Below, one piece after another: positions 53,378 to 61,000 of a DNA stretch of 64,000 bases (the stretch's first letter is position 1; each line of letters begins with the position of its first letter). The position numbers and the translations under genes were made by a program. Below the pieces are notes generated by a model, which was given only the letters and a program-made list of their open reading frames with translations, ran no database searches and was not told the DNA's origin. Location of the stretch: positions 248,001 to 312,000 of the forward strand of contig OZ253531.1 of NCBI GenBank assembly GCA_965262395.1. The letters run 5' to 3'. Source of the DNA: CBDHFF01 sp965262395. Its GTDB lineage: Bacteria > Pseudomonadota > Alphaproteobacteria > Rickettsiales > Anaplasmataceae.

Positions 53378-54136
53378 TCATTTGTAATAAGTTTTTCCTG
53401 GCACCCTAAGATCTATCATTATTAATTCTCCATTCAATAGATTTAGGCTTTTATCCATTTTCAGTATCGTTCCTAATTCTTCATGATAATTTTGTTCAGA
53501 TAATTTCAGAATTACTCTATTCTTATAAGTTATATTCCAGCGTCTATTTCCTATCCATTCTGCGGAAGTTATATCTTCTTTTATTTCTAATTTATCTAGA
53601 TTATATAGAAGATCCTCTATATGTTCTGCAGAATGCTCTCCTCGTATTGTTATCAACCTTTCTTGTCTATTTTCTTTAAGGATTGGGAGCAATGTGTGAT
53701 CTATACTTAATATCCAATCTTTTTCATTCTTGTGCAATATTATTAACGGCTTATATTCTATAATATTAATCTTAATTTTGTTAGGCAGTATTCTAGTGAC
53801 TGTTGCATGCTTGATCCAATCCATATTCATGATTGTTTCTAGTACTCTACTTAAGGGTATATCTGTTATATGATCCGTTGATGGGTGAAGGTTTGTTGCT
53901 GTGATTATTTGCTCAGAGGTTACATAGTGATTTCCTTCTATTTCTATATTTTGTAATATGAGATCCGAGTCATATACTGCCTGATTATATGAAGCATTGA
54001 TTGCGGTAGTGTATTTTAGAATAATTGGTGTTAGGTGGGTCGTTAGATTATATATTACAATAGTAAAGACTAATGCTAGTGATGATCTAGTAATAATCTT
54101 CCTAGTTAATTTGGCTCTACTTCTACTTAGCCTCAT
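53378..54136 (-). CDS. ftsQ: Cell division protein FtsQ
   Basis: 252 residues from ATG 54136 (MRLSRSRAKLTRK), a basic start before one membrane span (residues about 17-38); the furthest upstream start, 54190, adds an unlikely Cys-rich leader. A POTRA domain follows (LQNIEIEGNHYVTSEQI, then DWIKHATVTRILPNKIKI), then the beta domain. FtsQ links early and late divisome proteins in the periplasm. It is not next to ftsA/ftsZ or mur genes here, so the usual dcw cluster is broken up. Confidence 0.87.
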   Translation of the reverse strand: MRLSRSRAKLTRKIITRSSLALVFTIVIYNLTTHLTPIILKYTTAINASYNQAVYDSDLILQNIEIEGNHYVTSEQIITATNLHPSTDHITDIPLSRVLETIMNMDWIKHATVTRILPNKIKINIIEYKPLIILHKNEKDWILSIDHTLLPILKENRQERLITIRGEHSAEHIEDLLYNLDKLEIKEDITSAEWIGNRRWNITYKNRVILKLSEQNYHEELGTILKMDKSLNLLNGELIMIDLRVPGKTYYK

Positions 54137-54273
54137 GATTGATAAAATACTGTATGTACAAGCAACAATCTTATAACATAAGCATATCATGGATCATAGA
54201 GTTCAATTCTTATTTGTGCAATATGACCTTAGGGGGTCACTTTGCTATTCCAGGGAGATAGTTTTGTGTAATA

Positions 54274-54397
54274 TTATTAGCTGATCTGCGGTAATTTACA
54301 GTGTAATTGAATTTATTAATAGCAAGAATAGTTGTTTATTAGCTGATCTGCGGTAATTTACAGTGTAATTGAATTTATTAATAGCAAGAATAGTTGT
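54274..54397. repeat. 62-bp tandem duplication
   Basis: TATTAGCTGATCTGCGGTAA begins copies at about 54275 and 54337; both end AATAGTTGTT. Between ftsQ and tRNA-Arg. Confidence 0.9.
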
Positions 54398-54477
54398 TTG
54401 AGATCTTTAAGGGGCATTGTGTCTATAAATTCTAGCTAGTTATATTGGTCAAGTGAGATAATTATGATGTTTGAGAG

Positions 54478-54551
54478 TGCACTTGATGGGATTCGAACCT
54501 ACGACCTTTGCCTTCGGAGGGCAATGCTCTATCCAGCTGAGCTACAAGTGC
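54478..54551 (-). tRNA. tRNA-Arg (anticodon CCG)
   Basis: Acceptor GCACTTG/CAAGTGC, D-arm TAGCTCAGCTGGATAGAGC, anticodon loop CTCCGAA in stem TTGCC/GGCAA, T-loop TTCGAAT. CCA is not encoded, unlike the other two tRNAs in the window. Confidence 0.95.
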
Positions 54552-54672
54552 ACTACGGCTAGTATAATATTTTGTGATAACTTACACAAGTTTATCCTGG
54601 AAATAATAATTTGTAAAAATTAACTTATGCAGCTATAATTATTAATGTAATAACTAAATAAATGAGCAAATA

Positions 54673-54759
54673 ATGATTGCTGAGAATTTATATAATCTAT
54701 TTTCTATAATGATGGTGTTAATGGTTGCGGTTGGGCTGTATATTTCCTTTAATGAATAA
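54673..54759 (+). CDS. Possible 28-residue single-span membrane protein
   Basis: ATG 54673 to TAA 54757-54759: starts MIAENLYNLF, then SIMMVLMVAVGLYIS as a hydrophobic span, ending FNE. Size and layout resemble small accessory subunits of membrane enzymes. No good ribosome site is seen, so this is only a candidate. Confidence 0.3.
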   Translation: MIAENLYNLFSIMMVLMVAVGLYISFNE

Positions 54760-54846
54760 ATAAATTAGTTATATTCATTAATGACCTTTATTCTTGAAAA
54801 TTTGCATGACACACACGCCTTGTAGTGCTTAATGCACCCGAAAAAA

Positions 54847-55021
54847 TTATTCAATCCTTGATCATAGCTCGTGCCATACACGATAGGTATTGCAATAATT
54901 TAACAACAATACACGAACAAGAATATTGCACATTGCCCCTGGGGTTAATGCAGTTCTTATTCAATCCTTGATCATAGCTCGTGCCATACACGATAGATGA
55001 TATTGCAATAATTTAACAACA
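54847..55021. repeat. Two copies of a ~60-bp unit 110 bp apart
   Basis: TTATTCAATCCTTGATCATA...CCATACACGATAG...TTGCAATAATTTAACAACA occurs at 54847 and 54957. The second has a 4-bp insertion (ATGA). Confidence 0.9.
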
Positions 55022-55070
55022 AGGGCGCAAGGCTAGGTTATTGCAATTGCGCCGAGGGTTAATTATTCAA

Positions 55071-58000
55071 TCACGGCTGTCGACCGGGAGGCGCTTGAGG
55101 AATATCATGATCCTTCCCTAGTTCATCAATGCCAGCCGCTTGAGCTAGAGCTGCTCTTGCGTCATCATCTATCTTCACACCCCCAGATTGCAGTAAATTA
55201 TCTATCTCCTTTTTCATCTGAGTTCCAGATTTGTATAAATCTTCACTAATGTTAATCTGATAACACAAGTGCGGTGTATTAAGGGTGCGTTCGCCAACAG
55301 CTCCTGTTAATTCATTACTCTCTAACATTGAGTTAATACATTTGGCATAAGCAACACTTAGTTTAATCATGGGAGTGATATCTTTAACATCATCCATAGT
55401 TATCGATTCAACGTCTCCTATGGCACTGAATAAATCACCGAGTGCATTCGTGTAATATTCGGTAGTAAAGCCCTTAGTCTGCTCTTCATCATCTCCAGGG
55501 CAGATCTTGAGATCTTTGAGACATTCGTCCACCAAAAAAAACTCATCCTGTGCTATAATAGTTTCTACTTCTGCATCAGTAATACCCTCTTTAAGATGGC
55601 ACATAACTTGACCAGCACATTGTTGTAAAGCTCCTTCGGCTGAGATTAGCTTATTAGCCAATTCTCTAGTGTTAGTAGCTGTTAAATGAGTTTGTGGTGG
55701 CGTGCTTGGAATGTCCTCCTCCTCCTCATCTGATATATCAATAAGAAGGTTATCCTTAATGCCTATGCCATTTTCTTGATTTATTGCCTCTAATTTGTCG
55801 GATACAAATTCTGCTATAGCACTAAAATCCTTATCGCATAGTTTATCTGCAGGATATGGTATTGAAAATGGGCACCATGCCATTCCGTATCCTGCTTGGT
55901 CCTTAAGCTGTAAGGATTCCATGCGAGAGCTATCGGTTATATAGTGATAGAGCGCTTGTTGAAGGCATTTAGCCATATGTTTTACAGTCAATAAGCTCTG
56001 GTCTTCTCTCATTTGCTCAATTGTGGTGTTAATAGCTTGAACAATATGATCCTTTATCGAAGCATTCAATTCCACCCGTCTTTCTTTCTTAGTCTTCTTT
56101 GTAGAGCCCGTCATTCTATTATTCTTTGTTATACTCTGAATGTCACAAAACTTATTTGCGACCATCTGTGCCAATAACTCTATTGCGGTTTGTTTTTTCA
56201 CAATTTTATCAGGTTTCTTAGGCTCAGGCTCAGGCTCCTTAGTCTTCACAGGCTCAGGCTCCTTAGTCTTCACAGGCTCAGGCACAGGCTCAGGCTCAGG
56301 CTCCTTAGTCTTCACAGGCTCAGGTTCTTTAGGCTCAAATGCCGTGCTTGCATCTTTTGGTAGTATATGCTCTCCTGATATATGTTTTGCAATAGCCTTT
56401 TCAACTGCTTCTGCTCTTGCTTCATTTGCCCCCTGCTTCATCTCTGTAATTAATTGTTGTATCTGTTGATATGCTTCTGTACTTACGATACTATCTCTTG
56501 ATTTCTCCATATTGTTTATGAAGTTGTTCACTAGTCTATTGAAGGCATTAGGATCAGTACTCATGTTCGCCTTATGCTCTTCCTTTGCTAATTCTGCAGT
56601 TTTTAAGATTTCTAATATCCCTTCTAAGTCTTGTAGATCAGTGATCACTGGTGCAGGAAGTGGCTGAACCTCTGGAATAGTAGGTTTTACTATACCTTTT
56701 ATTCCACGATCATGGATATTCTGAACACTTAATCTTTCAGGAAGTTTTGTAAAAAGAGTACTGTCTGTGAGCCCATAAGCTTGCAGTACAATTGAGACAG
56801 CATGTGTGCGGGAAGCTGCCTGTGGACCATAAATATTTGCTGTCTCAGTCATTAAATCCTTTATTAATGCACTGACATTGTAGGAATCGTTGTTGTGCTT
56901 CTTGCTCAGAATGAGGTTTTTTAATTGTATTCTATAGGCCTCAGTAGGACACTCCCCCTTGGGAAGATTTAGGTCACATTCAATACAAATAGCATCCACC
57001 ATGTCACATATTAATTTGTTATCTTCCGTCATACTAGGATTGGTAAAATCCTTCTTCAGGTGCTTTATTAATATTGCTTCTACGGTTAACTTGTGAATAG
57101 CCTCAGTCAATGTTTCTTCAGGAAGGTGTATACCCATTGTTTTAAATTGTGTACACATGATCTCACTTATTGTGGTAGCAACTTTGGATACATCTATATT
57201 ATATGAAGAATGAGCAATAGCATCATCCATAGCTTTACCTATGGATAGCTTTAAACTACCTTGATCTTGTAGAGTTTTTTTCTTCGAATCATCCAGACTA
57301 CCTAATATCTGATTATATATGAGACTTTCTAGATCTTTGATCTCGTGATCAGAGAGGGATCTTTCAGTAATATATGCAGTATCTTGCCAGTCTGCAGTAG
57401 AGCGCCCAAGAGGTAGTTCAATTTCCTCTTCCTCTTCTGCAGACTTATTTCCTGCGATGTATTGGGTTAAATATTGAGCAACCTCCGCGAAACCTGCTTT
57501 GAACTTTGAGTCAGGACCTTGCGCTACTTCCGTTATCCATCCCATTATCCTAGTAAATATGCGGTCATCATATTTTTTTCCTTTGCTTACTGCAGCTCTT
57601 GCATTCTTTATATGTACGATTAATGCATAAGGGGTGTCTTGCGTTATGGCATGATTCACCTTCGTTACTTCCATATCTATGTAGGCAGATGTAATAATAT
57701 TTATTACATCTTTGAAAGAGTTAATATGATCTGGCATTACTACCGTTTGTGATGCACTTGTGTCAAATTCTTTTACACCTACCGCTGTCTGAGAGTTTAA
57801 TCCGAACTGAGGATCTTGTGCAAGATCCAAACCATATAATTCCATGACAGATCGCACTGATTCAGTTTCTATGGCGCTTATACTAATGCTGCTAATTTTA
57901 AGATTATTTATAGCAAAACTCTGTATGATTATAAGCAACTCATTCGATGAAACCTGACCCCCTTCTATTGCTTTCATAAGTTGTTGTTTTAAGAGGTTTA

Positions 58001-61000
58001 TACCTTCCTCTGGTATGTCCTTTGACATATTCCAACATGAAGAATACCTGTTTTTGTAATCTAGATAGAATGCATCAACTATATCATGTACAAATTTTTC
58101 ATTTCTTGATATAGAGGGGGCAGAGAAGTCTTTCTTCATATGCTTGTCTAACTGTATTTTGGTGATCATTGTGTTTAATAGATGATTTATCTCGTGCCGT
58201 GCCCTTGAATAATCTGTTAATCGGGGATGCTGACCTGTGCCTGCCCTGACATTGCGAGATATGTCTCTTAATATTGTTTCAATAAGAGTATATCGGTCAT
58301 CAAAGGGGATAGGTGCATTGAGTTCATCTTGACAAACTTTATATATTGCAGTAGTGATATATCCTTGAATAGCCTCGCTTGATGGCATGGGGTTTACATA
58401 CTGCTCCTCAAGAAACTTTATTATCTTCGCTTCGACTGTCATGGTCTTATTGCAATTTTTGTTTTCTTCAAATTTCTCATATTCCTTGCCCTTTGCCCTC
58501 TTCTCTTGTGCCTCTTTATGTTCTCTAGCTCTAACTTCTTCGTCATGATCATTATAAGTTAGATCAACTTCCAGGTGTGTGAATGCTCCTGTTGTGGCCT
58601 TTATTAGTACACTGTGATCAGCCGTGGTTAATGCTCTGGCAGCGACTGCTTCTTTGCTCATAGTGCTTTTAAAACGACCATTTGACAATTTGTATTTAGG
58701 TTTAGATTTAGGTTTAGGTTGAGGTGTGCCATTTACTATGCCCTTCAAATTGTCTAATTCTTTTTCAATTGTGGCAGTAAGATTTGCTTCTCCGCCAGGT
58801 TCGAATTTTATCTTCATATAATCAGCCTCTTTTTGGTCGATTGTATTAGACATAGTGCGGAAAATGAAAGTATTTTTTATAGATAAGACATCTAATAATT
58901 GCTCGGAAAGTGATTTTGCATCTATGTTTTGATGAATTGTGTTAGTTATTTTTATACCTAAAAATGTCCGTATTATCCCTTCCACGTCCTTGTTTGAAAT
59001 ATTTTTGCCTAATTGTAGGTTCTTCATAGCACTCTTTGTAACTACATCTATTAGCTGATCATTTGCGCCTTCAGGTAATTTATCATCTTTCATATCATGC
59101 AAGTCCCCATCGTGCAAACGATCTAGCACTTCTTGCATGTGCTTCAGTATTATTGCTTTCTTTGCTGGATCTAGTCTATCCTTAACATATTCGTACATAA
59201 CGGCCTTTCTTGCATTATAGTTGCTGCCGTTCTTTGCTATTCCACGAGGCGCTACAGTCAATAGTGCATGTAAAAGATCTACAGCTTTTTGTGGAAGAGG
59301 AAATATGGGTTGATTTTCATAAGCTGCTTCTGATGTACAGGAAAGATATGACGATATATAAGCACTGTATTGATAATGGGATTTATATGGTAGAGAATCT
59401 ACATTAAAACACAAACTGAAAACTAGGGTTAGATTATTAATGGCAACAGTTCTGTAGGTTTTATTAGTAAATTCTAATGTAGGTGATTGGCCATACTTAG
59501 CCTCATATCCAGCTGGCATCTCTGTTGGGGTCCTTTGTTCCAACGCAGCTTTTCCTAATATTTCACGAAGCTTCTTGCCTTCTGCAGAATCTTCTTTGTG
59601 GGCTTTGAATTTATCATCGAGCTCCTTTAATAGATATGTTGGGATATATTCTATTTTCTCTCCTGTCTCCAGTAACTTGATTAATTCATCAACCGTTATT
59701 TTCAGTTTTGGTTCATGTAAGATTACTCTCTCTAGCACAGCAGGAGCTAATACGTTGTTTCCATTAATTGCATAGCGCATTATGTCTAATTTTTTTACAT
59801 AGATAGGGTCATTAGAGTCTGAAGCATTCTGTATGCGTTCGAATAACCGCCGTAGATCTGCTTCAGTAGTGAGATATTTTATGTTTGCGATGCTCCGAAG
59901 TTCTGCGGCATGTTCTTTGTTAGTTAAGTCTTTTATAAGGGGTGCTGATATTACCTGGTCCTCTGGAATGGCCTTATGTAATCTCTCAAGAGAGGCGCTG
60001 ATGGTTGATCTAACATCCCCCTTCACATCTAGCAATCTTAATGGTTTCATCAGGCTAGGATCTCCTGAACGTCCTAGATCCATAGCTTGTGTGTGCTTAA
60101 TGGCTTTCTGTAGACCTGTTGTTTTTTCCTTAGGTGTGTTTTCTTGTTTTTTCTTTTTTGCAGCTTCGGAGATATCCAAGTCAAGTGAGAAAACCTTAGA
60201 TGCTTTAGGTACGGTAGGTTCTTTTTCAGATTCATCCAAGAGCTTCAAGGTAGATAAGAGGTGCTCAAATTCATTAAGTTCATCAGATTTTTCTTTAGAT
60301 TCATCTTCGTTAGCAGTCGCAGTCTGTTTCTCAGGTGAAGGAGTAAATTTTGAGGAAATAGAATGCAGTCTATTTTCTATATCATCATCTTTTAGCAGAG
60401 CGTCTTCAAATATCTTTAAGCCTTCCGCATGTTTTGCCATATGAGGCAACTTCACCTCATGCCTGAACAACATGTTCCCAGCACAGTCAAGATCGTTCTT
60501 ATTGAAAATAGGAGGAAGAGAAGGATCATGACTGGTGTTGGCTCCTAAGAGACTCTTGTAGCCAGATAGTTTGAACATTGCTAGAGTATTACAATAAAAA
60601 TCTGTGTCTCTAATAGTGAAAGACTTAACGGTAGTTAATTTTTTCTTCCTATTTCCATCAGATAATTTTGGTTCTGTCTCTATAGCTGCCATAGCGGCTT
60701 GTTTTACTATTCTTAATAAAGAAATAACTTCCAACTGCGCTGAGGTCAGTGCGTTCTGTTCTGCATCAACCATTGTTGATAGAGGATCTTGAGAAAAAAC
60801 ATGCTGTAAGATCTGGGGATCATTTTTTATCAATTGTAATATTACATAATCCAAGTCGTACGTGCAACCTTCTGTTGTTGTACAGCCTTCTTTGCCTTGA
60901 TATTGATGTTTTATTTGATTACCAGGGTGTAATACTCCCATAGTTTCTAGGTGTGATACAAGTGCTGAAAGGAATGATGGTGGTATGACTGTCTTCTTGT

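Noticed and set aside
56140..56469. Gly/Ser-rich plus-strand frame
   Set aside because: Antisense of the Pro/Glu/Lys stretch of the giant gene.
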